64,000 nt of DNA from Opitutaceae bacterium. GTDB taxonomy: Bacteria; Verrucomicrobiota; Verrucomicrobiia; Opitutales; Opitutaceae. The stretch spans positions 1 through 64,000 of the forward strand of contig JAQTYQ010000020.1 in NCBI GenBank assembly GCA_028688225.1, written 5' to 3'. The notes under the pieces are model-generated. The model saw only the letters and a list, made by a program, of their open reading frames with translations. It was not told where the DNA came from and did not search any database. A program made the translations under genes and the position numbers. Of this stretch, positions 24,101 to 32,194 are shown one piece after another (the stretch's first letter is position 1; the number at the start of each line of letters is the position of its first letter).

Positions 24101-24434
24101 GCAAGGACCGGTGCAGGAATACCTCGCGGCGCTTTGGGAACAGACGCTGGGCAGAAAAGTGGACGACGCGCGCGCGGACTTCTTCGAGCAGGGCGGGCAT
24201 TCCCTGCTGGCGGCGAAGCTCATCGCGAAGATCGGGAAATCCTTCCGTGTCGATTACCCATTTGCGGCCTTCTTCGATCAGCCGACGATTGAAACCATCG
24301 AACACAAGCTGGAACAATTGGTAGGCGACAAGACCACGCTGGAAAAAATGGCGCGGTTGCGCCTCGAACTGGTGCGCATGACCCCCGCCGAGATCGAGGC
24401 TCGCCTGGAAAGCGCCCGGCAGAAAGACCGCTGA
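21159..24434 (+). CDS. Non-ribosomal peptide synthetase, loading/first module (C-A-T)
   Basis: A 1091-residue NRPS. The N-terminal condensation domain (about 1-450) has the active motif HHLVIDG (near 144). The adenylation domain (about 465-960) has YIIYTSGSTGKPKG (near 608), YGPTETT, YYRSGD, and the A10 lysine in NVSGKIDRR. The thiolation domain carries the phosphopantetheine Ser1015 in GGHSL. A helical tail (residues 1060-1091) may dock to the next protein. My reading of the specificity pocket is D-A-E-F-L-G-V-V-T-K, which I cannot match confidently to one amino acid. Having a C domain on what is probably the first module suggests a starter acyl group is condensed onto the first residue (lipo-initiation), but that is inference. 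ATG 21159 is preferred over the upstream TTG. The stop overlaps the next gene by one base. Confidence 0.92.
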   Translation: MSVATPSNVCLRQPLTAAQMDIWLEQSVRPQSTQYHISPYYLIPLALDVDRFIGAANWVLSHYDALYARLSPGPEGVPELVLDPTQAPRCEFLDLTGEADPPAALQALIRRRAHTPFQILDSCLARPTLIKTGPASFCYSCNYHHLVIDGWGAGIVFPRIAKAYDDLGHDLEPQIEGSSFADYLRACQEPPDDRALARSIAFWKPLLAAPMPFIPLAHAGGEEGDEPATSHAEITLSRGLADRVAQQAATANATLFHAFLLAYGHLIGRQYSLESCALSLPILNRSKEHKETIGFFTELRTAPLPLDENASVGENLHAVSRRIREVFRHYRVSAAELARLYQSHGNAGAPTSHSTVSYITRDYGASIEGTFLPMRHVPPAHEGSPFTLFVFDIYPGKDIRLELVYQQQRMNRDEAGLFLRRLLHFFAGLDADPQRKLGELDLVPPEERRRIAACLRRDETPPASRRLVIESILERARLCPAATAVETMDSRRSYREIVAQANALAHRLVQQHGVVPGDRVALLFPRGADLVASYLAAMMTGAAFVPIDSSAPEAWARQICGDAGAKCLLSHAPLAAKAQAIHPSVLLADEVAPTGGSFAPRAAPDLTAYIIYTSGSTGKPKGVEIVHRTLADHLSSWFSTVPMRTGDERMLYFCSPAFDASIETVFPALMLGNTIVTAPHPQWPAHEMPQVIKDRRLTALFLPPAYLLEMLKYLRDKPDALAGHGVHLCLTGGDVMHAESAVLWNAVFGSSAKLFNVYGPTETTVTATMFEVPGHFRAEPGESVPIGRPHAGRILRIVNERGKDIPIGVEGELLIGGIGLAKGYHGMSAETQNRFVVLEDGVRYYRSGDIVRLKGDGNIVFRRRRDNQVKIRGFRVEPDEIEACALANAAVRECAVLACPSASDGEKELRAYVSFCENSAEDGRTLRAYLLTRLPSYMVPSIVVLDRLPQNVSGKIDRRALLAPRAAPDQPRRGDSPVHPPQGPVQEYLAALWEQTLGRKVDDARADFFEQGGHSLLAAKLIAKIGKSFRVDYPFAAFFDQPTIETIEHKLEQLVGDKTTLEKMARLRLELVRMTPAEIEARLESARQKDR

Positions 24435-27400
24435 TGCTCGAAAAGCCCATCCCTGGCGACGCCGAGGAACTTTTGTTCAATCTGCTTCTCGAAAAGGAAG
24501 CGCCCAAGCCGCTGAAGCAGGAACCCCTTGAAGCGGACGTTGCTCATGCTGCCGCCCCGCGCCCCCCCTTGCAGGGGGCAGATGCGGCAGAGGCTTTGTT
24601 CGACGCCCTGCTCGCCACCGGCGCCCCCACCGAAGAACGACGCGACGTCTCCGCCCGCACCGGCGCCTTGTCCAGCCTGCAGGAGCGCATGTGGCTGCTG
24701 CACCAACTGGAGCCCGATAACACCGCGTACATCATTCCCTGTCACCTGCGCCTGCGCGGCCGGCTCGATACCTCCCTGCTCCAGGAAGCCATCCAACTCC
24801 TGTGGCGGCGGCACGACGCCCTGCGCACCGTATTCCCCGTCAGCAACGGCCAGCCCAGGCGGCTCGTTCTGCCCGGCGATGCCCTGACGATCCACGAATA
24901 CGACCTGGGCAACGCGGAAGACCACGACACCTGGAAGAAGCATTATCTTGCCCATCATGCCGGGCCGCTCCAGTTGGATACCGGACCGCTTTTCCGCGTG
25001 TGCCTCTACAAGATCGCGCCGGAGGAACACGCGCTCCTGCTCGATATCCACCACATTAACGGCGACGGCGTCTCGCTGGAAATTCTTCGTCGCGAGCTGT
25101 TCATGTTTTACGAGGCGCTGCTCGCAGGGCATCCGCCGGCCTTACCCGCGCCGGGCGCCTCTTACACCGATTACGTCGAACACGAGGCCGCGCTGCGGGA
25201 AAACCCGGATCATCAGCGCACCCGGGACCGGCGCGTCCAGACGCTGTCCGGCGCGCCCACGCGCATCCATTTCCAGTTCGACAAGCCCCTCCCCGCCAAG
25301 TTCGCCTACCACGGCCAGGCGGTCATCCGCGAATACGACAACCTGACCTTGCTCCACCGCGCCTTCGAGAGCGGCCAGCGCGCGGGAGTCAGCCCTTTCA
25401 TGGTGATGCTGGCGGCCTATGGCATCGCGCTGCATCTGCACACCGGACAAAAAGACCTGCTGATCGGCGTTCCCCTGTCCCTGCGCACCAGCGAGCGCTT
25501 CGAGCGCACGGTCGGGTTTTTCGTCAACACCGGCGTGGTCCGACTGAATTTGGACGGAAGCTCCACCTTGACCGAGGTCATGAAGCGCACGCGCCAGGCC
25601 GTGAGTGACATGCTCTCCTGTCCGGAGTTGCCGCTGGAACATCTCGTGCGCGCTTTGCGCGACAAACGCACGCCCGACCGGCCACCCCTCATCCAGGCTG
25701 TGCTCTCGTTCATAACGTATCCCGCCGCGACCCAATCCGCGGTGACAGGCCTGGCCATCGAACCGATCTACCTGCCCCGCGACAGCGCGATGTTCGAGCT
25801 GACCATGGATATCATCCTGGAGCCCGACCGCGGCATATGCGGCCTGGAGTATTCGACCGATGTATGGGAGGAACCCACCATCCGGCGTCTGCTGGATCAA
25901 TTCCATGTCATCCTCGGAGCCCTGGCCGACCGGCCGGACTCGCGCGTCAGCGACATCAATCTGCTGCCCTCCGCGGCGCGGGCCGGACTGGCCGGCGTTT
26001 TGGAAGGCCAACCGCTGGAAGGCCCGGTTCGTCTGGTGCCGGAATGGATCGGCGAGCACGCCCGGCGCGACCCCGCCAACCTGGCGCTGATTTGCGGCGG
26101 CGCGTCAACTTCCTACGCGGAACTCGAGCGTCTGATGTCGCGGCGCCGCGGCCAGCTGGCCGCGCTCGGGCTGAAGTCCGGGGCCGTGCTGGCGCTAGTC
26201 GGCAGGGCCGGGCCCGAATGGACGGCCATCGCGCTCGCCGCGTTGGCGGAAGGCATCGTGGTGCTGCCTCTCGACCCAAACACGCCGGCGGCCCGTCTGC
26301 GCTACATCCTGGAAAATTCCCACGCCGCCCTGCTCTGGCACGATGACAGCTTTTCTCCCGCCGCACTGGGCGATCATCCGCCCTGCCCGCTCCTGCATGG
26401 CCGCGCCGCGCCGCCCGCCGCGCCCCAACCAGGCCCCGCGAAGGCGCGCCCCGACTCGACCGCCTATATCATCTACACCTCCGGCACCACCGGACAGCCG
26501 AAAGGCGTGCGGGTAAGCCACGGCGCCTTCGAGGCGCATTGCCGCAGCGCCATCGTCGCTTATGGACTGAAGGAGAAGGATCGCGCGCTCGTTTTTGCGC
26601 CGGCGCACTTCGATGCCGCCTGGGAACAACTCTTCATGCCGCTCGTCGCCGGCGCTTCCGCTCTGATTCGCGACGCCGGACTCTGGGCTCCGGAAGAATT
26701 GTGCTGCCAGCTCGCGCAGGCCCGCGTCACTTGCGCCGACCTCCCGCCGCAGTACGTCCGCGAACTGCTTTTCTTCCTCAAGAAGCGCCCCGACAGCGTG
26801 CCGCCCACCCTGCGGTTGCTCATCACCGGCGGCGAACCCCTGCCGTCTTCGCTGGCACAGGCGTGGCGGGAAAGCCCGCTCGGCCATGTGCCCCTCATCA
26901 ACGCGTATGGTCCCACCGAAGCCGTCGTCACGTCCACCTTCAACCGCATCGGCCACGGCTCGCGCCTCGCGACCGCCAACGGCGTGGTGCCCATCGGCGA
27001 GCCCATGCCCGGCCGGGTGCTGCGCATCCTGGACGAGAGCGGCCGGGAGGTCGGCGCCGGTCTGGCCGGCGAGCTGTGCATCGGCGGCCCCTGCCTCGCC
27101 GACGGCTATCAAGGCGACGAGGGTCGCAGCGGCCAGGCGTTCCGTCACTGGCGGCGGACTCCCGCGGGCGGACGCTGGCTCGACGACGCCGCGCCGGGCT
27201 CCCTGCGCCTGTACCGCAGCGGCGACCGCGTGCGGATCGGGCCGGACAACCGCATCGAGTTTCTTGGCCGCAGCGACAATCAGATCAAAATCCGCGGCTT
27301 TCGCATTGAACCGGCGGAAATCGAGGCCGTCCTCAGCCGCCATCCGGCCATCGCGCAGGCCCGCGTCATGGGCCTGGACGATCCCGTCCAAGGCAAACGG

Positions 27401-30400
27401 CTCGTGGCGTACTGCATCCCGGCGGACTCGGACACGCCGGGCCAGGGCGAGCTGGTCGAATGGCTGTCGCAATGGTTGCCGGACTACATGCTCCCGAGCG
27501 CGACCGTGTTCGTGCCGGAGTTTCCAACCACGACCAGCGGCAAACTCGATCCCGCCGCGCTGCCGGAGCCGGAAATCCGCCGCGAAACCAAATCCACGCC
27601 GGCCGCCGCGCCCGGCGGACTCGAAGCGAAAATCGCCGCGATCTGGGCGGATGTGCTCGGCCGGTCAGAGTTGGGCCTGGACGACAATTTCTTCGACGTC
27701 GGCGGACATTCCCTCCTGCTGGTGCGCGTCCATACGCGGTTGGTGAACGAACTGGGCGCCAAGGTCCGGCTGGTCGATCTCTTCGCCCATCCCACCGTCG
27801 CCCGCATGGCGAAGCTTCTGCAGGGCGCAGAGGCGCCGGCGACCGCCCGCCGCCGGCGCACGCACTGCGGAGAGGTGGCGGTCATCGGCCTGGCCGGGCG
27901 TTTCCCCGGCGCCGCGAACGTGGACGAGCTTTGGGCCAACCTCGCTGCCGGCAAGGAGAGCATCCGCTTTTTCACCCCGGAGGAACTGGCCGCCGCCGGC
28001 GTGCCGCCCAGCCTGCGCATGCGGCCCGACTACGTGCCCGCGCAGGGTTATCTGGAGGGCGTGCAGTGCTTCGACGCCGCGTTTTTCGGCTATACGCCCA
28101 GGGAGGCGGAGCTGATCGACCCGCAGCACCGGCTGTTTCTCGAGGAAGCGTGGCACGCGCTCGAGAGCGCCGGCTACGACCCCGAACGCTACGCGGGCGA
28201 CATTGCGGTGTACGGCGGCATGGGCCTGAGCCTGTACCTGCTCGACAACCTCGGCGCCAAACTGCGGCACGAGCGCGGCGCCGAGGCCTTCGCCATCAGC
28301 CTCGCCAACGACAAGGACTTCATCACCACCCGCGTCTCCTACAAGCTGAACCTGCGCGGCCCGAGCGTGAACGTGAACACGGCCTGCTCCACGTCTCTCG
28401 TGGCGATTCACCTGGCGGCCGAAGCCCTCTTGCGCGGCGAATGCGACATGGCGCTCGCCGGCGGCGTCACGCTGCACCTGCCGCCTGTCAGCGGCTATGT
28501 CTACCAGCCCGGCGGCATCGCCTCGCCCGACGGCCACTGTCGCGCCTTCGCCGACGATGCGGCCGGCACGGTGGGCGGCAGTGGCGCGGCGGTGGTGGTC
28601 CTGAAGCGGCTGGAACAGGCCCGGGCCGACGGCGACCACATCCATGCCGTGATCAAGGGCAGCGCCATCAACAACGACGGCGCCGACAAAGTGGGTTTCA
28701 CCGCCCCCGGGGTGAACCGGCAGCGCGACGTGATCCGTGCCGCGCTGGACAGCGCCGGCATCGGCGCCGGCTCCGTTCAGTACATCGAGGCGCACGGCAC
28801 CGGTACGCCGATGGGCGACCCCATCGAGATTCAGGCTCTCAGCGAGGCTTTCGCCCCCGACCGGCCCCAGGCGCAGAGCTGCTACATCGGCTCGATCAAA
28901 AGCAATCTCGGGCACCTCGATACCGCCGCCGGCGTGGCCGGCTTCATCAAGGCCGTGCTCGCACTCGAACACGGTCGCATTCCCCCCTCGCTCCACTGCG
29001 CGCGCCCCAGCGCGAAGATCGGCTTCGAGCGCACGCCCTTCCGCGTCGCGCAGCAACTCATGCCGTGGCCCGAAACCGTGCGCCGCCGCGCGGGAGTCAG
29101 CTCCTTCGGCATGGGCGGCACGAACGCCCACGTCGTACTCGAAGAGGCGCCCGCCGCCGGCGCGAACCTCCGGCCGCGGCAGGACGTCTGGTGCATTCCG
29201 ATTTCCGCCCGCAGCGCAAAATCCCTCCTGGCCTTCGCCGGTAACCTCGCCCGCCATTTGGAGGAACACCCGGCGTTGGATGCGGCGGACCTGTGGTTCA
29301 CGCTTGCCGCCGGCCGGCGCCGCTTCGCGACGCGCGCCGTCGTCCTGGCGGTTTCGCGCACAGAGGCCGCCGCGGCTCTGCGCGCCTTGCGCGAGGCCGA
29401 CCTCCTCTTCGCCGACCGCGACGGCAAGGCTCTTTCCGGGAAAGGTCATTCCCCGGCCGTGCAATTTGCCGACCAACCGTCGTTCGCGGGCGCCCGCGCT
29501 TTCGCCGCGGCCTGGCTGACCGGCGAACCCTCCGCCGCCGATACGCTGCTGCCGCCGGGACGGCACCAGCGCCTGCCGCTGCCCACGTATGTGTTCGACC
29601 GCGAGGTTTACTGGGTGGAGCCGTCCCAGAGCGCACCGGAACCGGCACCAGCGGAGACGGAGGTCCCGGCCAAGCTGCCCGTGCATGAGTGGTTTTACTT
29701 CCCCAGTTGGGAGCGCGTGCCAGCGCGGCGCGACGAATCCGCGGCGGATGCGCCCATCCTCATCTTGCATCACGGCAGCGCCGTCGAAACCCGCTGGATG
29801 GACGCCCTGCGCGCTGCGAAAATTAAATTTACCGCCTGCACGGGCGGCCGGGGACTCGAAAGTGCGCTCGCCGGGTTGGCGCGGCGCGAGGGTCTGCCGG
29901 CGCAGTGCTGGCACCTCGCCGCCCTGGGCTTCGCGCCGGCCGGCCCGGAGAATTATGCGCGGCGCCTGCACGCTCTGCTCGCCGACATTCGCGCGCTGGC
30001 CGCCGCGCGGCGCGAACAGCCGACCAAACTCCTGCTCCCCGCTCCGCAGACCGGCGGCCCGGACGCGGCGCCGGTTCCGGACTTCGCCTACCTGGATGCC
30101 GCCGGTGCGGTCATCCCGCACGAATACGGCACCATCGCCGTGAAGGTGCTGCATATCGATCCTGCCGCCGGCGACGAGACGGCCCTGCGCATGGCGTGCT
30201 CAGTGGCCGGATTGCCCGACAACGACCGGATTCTCGCGCTGTGGGACGGGAAACTCTGGCGACGAATCTTTTCCCCCTTGCCGGACTGCCGCTCCGAAAA
30301 CGGCGCGGCGCGGCTCAAGCCGGGAGGCGTGTACCTGATCACCGGCGGACTCGGCGGCATGGGCCTGACGTTTGCCGGCCAGCTGGCGCGCACCGCCAAG

Positions 30401-32194
30401 GCCCGCCTCGTGCTCATCTCCCGCCATGAGCCCGACGCCACTCAGCGCGAGGCCCTGCGAACGCTGGAGGCCGTAGGCGCGCAAGTGCGCACCGCCGTGC
30501 TCGACCTCGCCGAGGCCGGAGCCCTCCGCGCCCTTGTGGACGACGTCTGCGCGCGCTGGGGCCGCATCGACGGCGTGATCCACGCCGCCGGCGTGGCCGG
30601 TGGCAGCCTGGTGGCCAGGACGCAGCCCGACGAGATCGAGCGAGTCCTGCGCGCCAAGGTAGCCGGGACCGAAGCCCTCGCCGACGTCTTGCAAGGACGC
30701 GAGCCGGCTTTCGTCATCCTGTGCTCTTCTCTCACCGCTTCGCTCGGAGGAGCTGGACAGATTGCCTACGCGGCGGCCAACACCTGGATGGATGCCTTTG
30801 CGGCCGCGCAGTCCCGGCGCCGGCCCGGCGTCTGGACCTCGGTGCAATGGGACAGTTGGGCGGAGGTCGGCATGGCGGCCCGCGCCGGCGCGAGCATGAA
30901 AACCAACTCCGCTGCGCGCGCGCTTCTGAAAGAGTGGACGATCACGCCCGCGGCCTACTGGCCGTGGGGCGAACACCGCATCGGCGGAGTGGCCACGCTC
31001 CCGGGCACGGCCTATCTGGAACTGTTCGTCCAGGCGCTAGGCGCCCCTGTGCTTGAACTCGGCACGGTGATGCTGGTCGAGCCGCTGGTCGCTGGCGGCG
31101 AAGATTCCCGGACGGTGCAGGTGCTGCGCGAAGGCGACGAGCTGATCATCCAAACCTCCGACGGAACGCACGTGCGCGAACATGCGCGCGCCCGCCATCG
31201 CGGCACGCCCGCCGCGTCCGCGCTGGAACCGCTGGCGGCGATCCTGGCCCGCTGCCCGGAGCCGTTGATGCAAAACCGGCAAGAGCCGGGGCAGGGCATT
31301 GTCATCGAAGCCGGTCCACGATGGACGCTCATCGGCGATTATCGCAAAGGCCGCGATGAAACCATCGCCCGGCTCGAACTGCCGGCCCGCTTCACCGGCG
31401 ACCTGGCGGAGCATCCGCTCCATCCCGCGCTGCTGGACATTGCCATTTCGCACTACATCGCCGGCGTCGAAGGCGGAACCGGGCTGCTGCCCTGGCGCTA
31501 TGCGACGGTGCGCGTGGTGGCGCCGCTCGAGCGCATCATTTTCAGCCATGTGCGGCTGCGCAGCCGCAGCGAACGCTCCCTCGTGCTGGACGCCGACCTG
31601 CGGGACCCGGCCGGGCGCCTGCTCGTGCAGATCGAAGGTTACACATTGCTGCGCGTCGGCGCTTCGGGCGGCGCCGGCCCGGCCCGGCCCGATAACCCGG
31701 CGTTTCCGGCGAATCCCTTCGCCCTGACCCCGGCCGAAGGCGCCGACGTGTTCCTGCGCGCGCTCGATGCGGCCGAACCCGTGGTTTGCATCAGCACGGT
31801 GGCATGGAAACACGCCGACCGACCGGCCCCGCTGCCGGGTACGGACGATCACCGGGACGAGGAACGCGCGCCGAGCACACGCAAACTCCGGCCGGAAATC
31901 GCCACGCCGTTTCGCGCCGCCGCCACCGAGGCCGAGAAGCTCATGGCCGGGGTGTGGGAGGAAGTGCTGGGTTATGAACACTTGGGCATGGAGGACGACC
32001 TTTTCGACCTGGGCGCGGATTCCCTCACCGCCCTGCAGGCTTCGGCCAGATTGCAGGAGCTGACGGGCCGCGACCTTTCCCTGGAGCGCTTTTTTGCCCG
32101 CGCCACCATCGCCCATCTCGCCGAGGACCTGCCGGCCCCGTTTGCCTCCGCGCCGGCCGCCACCGGGGAAAGCTGGGAGGAGGGCGAGCTGTGA
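24434..32194 (+). CDS. Hybrid NRPS-PKS (C-A-T-KS-KR-DH-ACP, AT missing)
   Basis: A 2586-residue hybrid. Residues 1-75 hold a linker with a repeated GDAEELLFNLLL / GADAAEALFDALL motif. Then come C (HHINGDG near 207), A (AYIIYTSGTTGQPKG near 676), and T (GGHSL, Ser1093). KS covers about 1146-1570, with catalytic Cys1318 in TACSTS, HGTGT near 1453 and NLGHLD near 1493. The KS-AT linker and the post-AT linker (RLPLPTYVFDREVYW) are present, but no AT (no GHSxG) lies between them. KR follows (GGLGGMG near 1970; SS and YAAAN near 2097-2112). DH comes next (HxxxGxxxxP with His2181; Asp2335 in HPALLD), then ACP (Ser2530 in GADSL). A-domain pocket: D-A-E-D-I-G-A-V-T-K; the acidic positions hint at a basic or polar substrate. 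KR before DH is an unusual order. Expected chemistry: add amino acid 2, extend by one C2 unit, reduce, possibly dehydrate. Confidence 0.92.
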   Translation: MLEKPIPGDAEELLFNLLLEKEAPKPLKQEPLEADVAHAAAPRPPLQGADAAEALFDALLATGAPTEERRDVSARTGALSSLQERMWLLHQLEPDNTAYIIPCHLRLRGRLDTSLLQEAIQLLWRRHDALRTVFPVSNGQPRRLVLPGDALTIHEYDLGNAEDHDTWKKHYLAHHAGPLQLDTGPLFRVCLYKIAPEEHALLLDIHHINGDGVSLEILRRELFMFYEALLAGHPPALPAPGASYTDYVEHEAALRENPDHQRTRDRRVQTLSGAPTRIHFQFDKPLPAKFAYHGQAVIREYDNLTLLHRAFESGQRAGVSPFMVMLAAYGIALHLHTGQKDLLIGVPLSLRTSERFERTVGFFVNTGVVRLNLDGSSTLTEVMKRTRQAVSDMLSCPELPLEHLVRALRDKRTPDRPPLIQAVLSFITYPAATQSAVTGLAIEPIYLPRDSAMFELTMDIILEPDRGICGLEYSTDVWEEPTIRRLLDQFHVILGALADRPDSRVSDINLLPSAARAGLAGVLEGQPLEGPVRLVPEWIGEHARRDPANLALICGGASTSYAELERLMSRRRGQLAALGLKSGAVLALVGRAGPEWTAIALAALAEGIVVLPLDPNTPAARLRYILENSHAALLWHDDSFSPAALGDHPPCPLLHGRAAPPAAPQPGPAKARPDSTAYIIYTSGTTGQPKGVRVSHGAFEAHCRSAIVAYGLKEKDRALVFAPAHFDAAWEQLFMPLVAGASALIRDAGLWAPEELCCQLAQARVTCADLPPQYVRELLFFLKKRPDSVPPTLRLLITGGEPLPSSLAQAWRESPLGHVPLINAYGPTEAVVTSTFNRIGHGSRLATANGVVPIGEPMPGRVLRILDESGREVGAGLAGELCIGGPCLADGYQGDEGRSGQAFRHWRRTPAGGRWLDDAAPGSLRLYRSGDRVRIGPDNRIEFLGRSDNQIKIRGFRIEPAEIEAVLSRHPAIAQARVMGLDDPVQGKRLVAYCIPADSDTPGQGELVEWLSQWLPDYMLPSATVFVPEFPTTTSGKLDPAALPEPEIRRETKSTPAAAPGGLEAKIAAIWADVLGRSELGLDDNFFDVGGHSLLLVRVHTRLVNELGAKVRLVDLFAHPTVARMAKLLQGAEAPATARRRRTHCGEVAVIGLAGRFPGAANVDELWANLAAGKESIRFFTPEELAAAGVPPSLRMRPDYVPAQGYLEGVQCFDAAFFGYTPREAELIDPQHRLFLEEAWHALESAGYDPERYAGDIAVYGGMGLSLYLLDNLGAKLRHERGAEAFAISLANDKDFITTRVSYKLNLRGPSVNVNTACSTSLVAIHLAAEALLRGECDMALAGGVTLHLPPVSGYVYQPGGIASPDGHCRAFADDAAGTVGGSGAAVVVLKRLEQARADGDHIHAVIKGSAINNDGADKVGFTAPGVNRQRDVIRAALDSAGIGAGSVQYIEAHGTGTPMGDPIEIQALSEAFAPDRPQAQSCYIGSIKSNLGHLDTAAGVAGFIKAVLALEHGRIPPSLHCARPSAKIGFERTPFRVAQQLMPWPETVRRRAGVSSFGMGGTNAHVVLEEAPAAGANLRPRQDVWCIPISARSAKSLLAFAGNLARHLEEHPALDAADLWFTLAAGRRRFATRAVVLAVSRTEAAAALRALREADLLFADRDGKALSGKGHSPAVQFADQPSFAGARAFAAAWLTGEPSAADTLLPPGRHQRLPLPTYVFDREVYWVEPSQSAPEPAPAETEVPAKLPVHEWFYFPSWERVPARRDESAADAPILILHHGSAVETRWMDALRAAKIKFTACTGGRGLESALAGLARREGLPAQCWHLAALGFAPAGPENYARRLHALLADIRALAAARREQPTKLLLPAPQTGGPDAAPVPDFAYLDAAGAVIPHEYGTIAVKVLHIDPAAGDETALRMACSVAGLPDNDRILALWDGKLWRRIFSPLPDCRSENGAARLKPGGVYLITGGLGGMGLTFAGQLARTAKARLVLISRHEPDATQREALRTLEAVGAQVRTAVLDLAEAGALRALVDDVCARWGRIDGVIHAAGVAGGSLVARTQPDEIERVLRAKVAGTEALADVLQGREPAFVILCSSLTASLGGAGQIAYAAANTWMDAFAAAQSRRRPGVWTSVQWDSWAEVGMAARAGASMKTNSAARALLKEWTITPAAYWPWGEHRIGGVATLPGTAYLELFVQALGAPVLELGTVMLVEPLVAGGEDSRTVQVLREGDELIIQTSDGTHVREHARARHRGTPAASALEPLAAILARCPEPLMQNRQEPGQGIVIEAGPRWTLIGDYRKGRDETIARLELPARFTGDLAEHPLHPALLDIAISHYIAGVEGGTGLLPWRYATVRVVAPLERIIFSHVRLRSRSERSLVLDADLRDPAGRLLVQIEGYTLLRVGASGGAGPARPDNPAFPANPFALTPAEGADVFLRALDAAEPVVCISTVAWKHADRPAPLPGTDDHRDEERAPSTRKLRPEIATPFRAAATEAEKLMAGVWEEVLGYEHLGMEDDLFDLGADSLTALQASARLQELTGRDLSLERFFARATIAHLAEDLPAPFASAPAATGESWEEGEL

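Noticed and set aside
27460-30154. Long open frames on both strands inside the second megasynthase
   Set aside because: They are frame shadows of the KS/KR region with Arg/Pro/His-rich translations and no domains.
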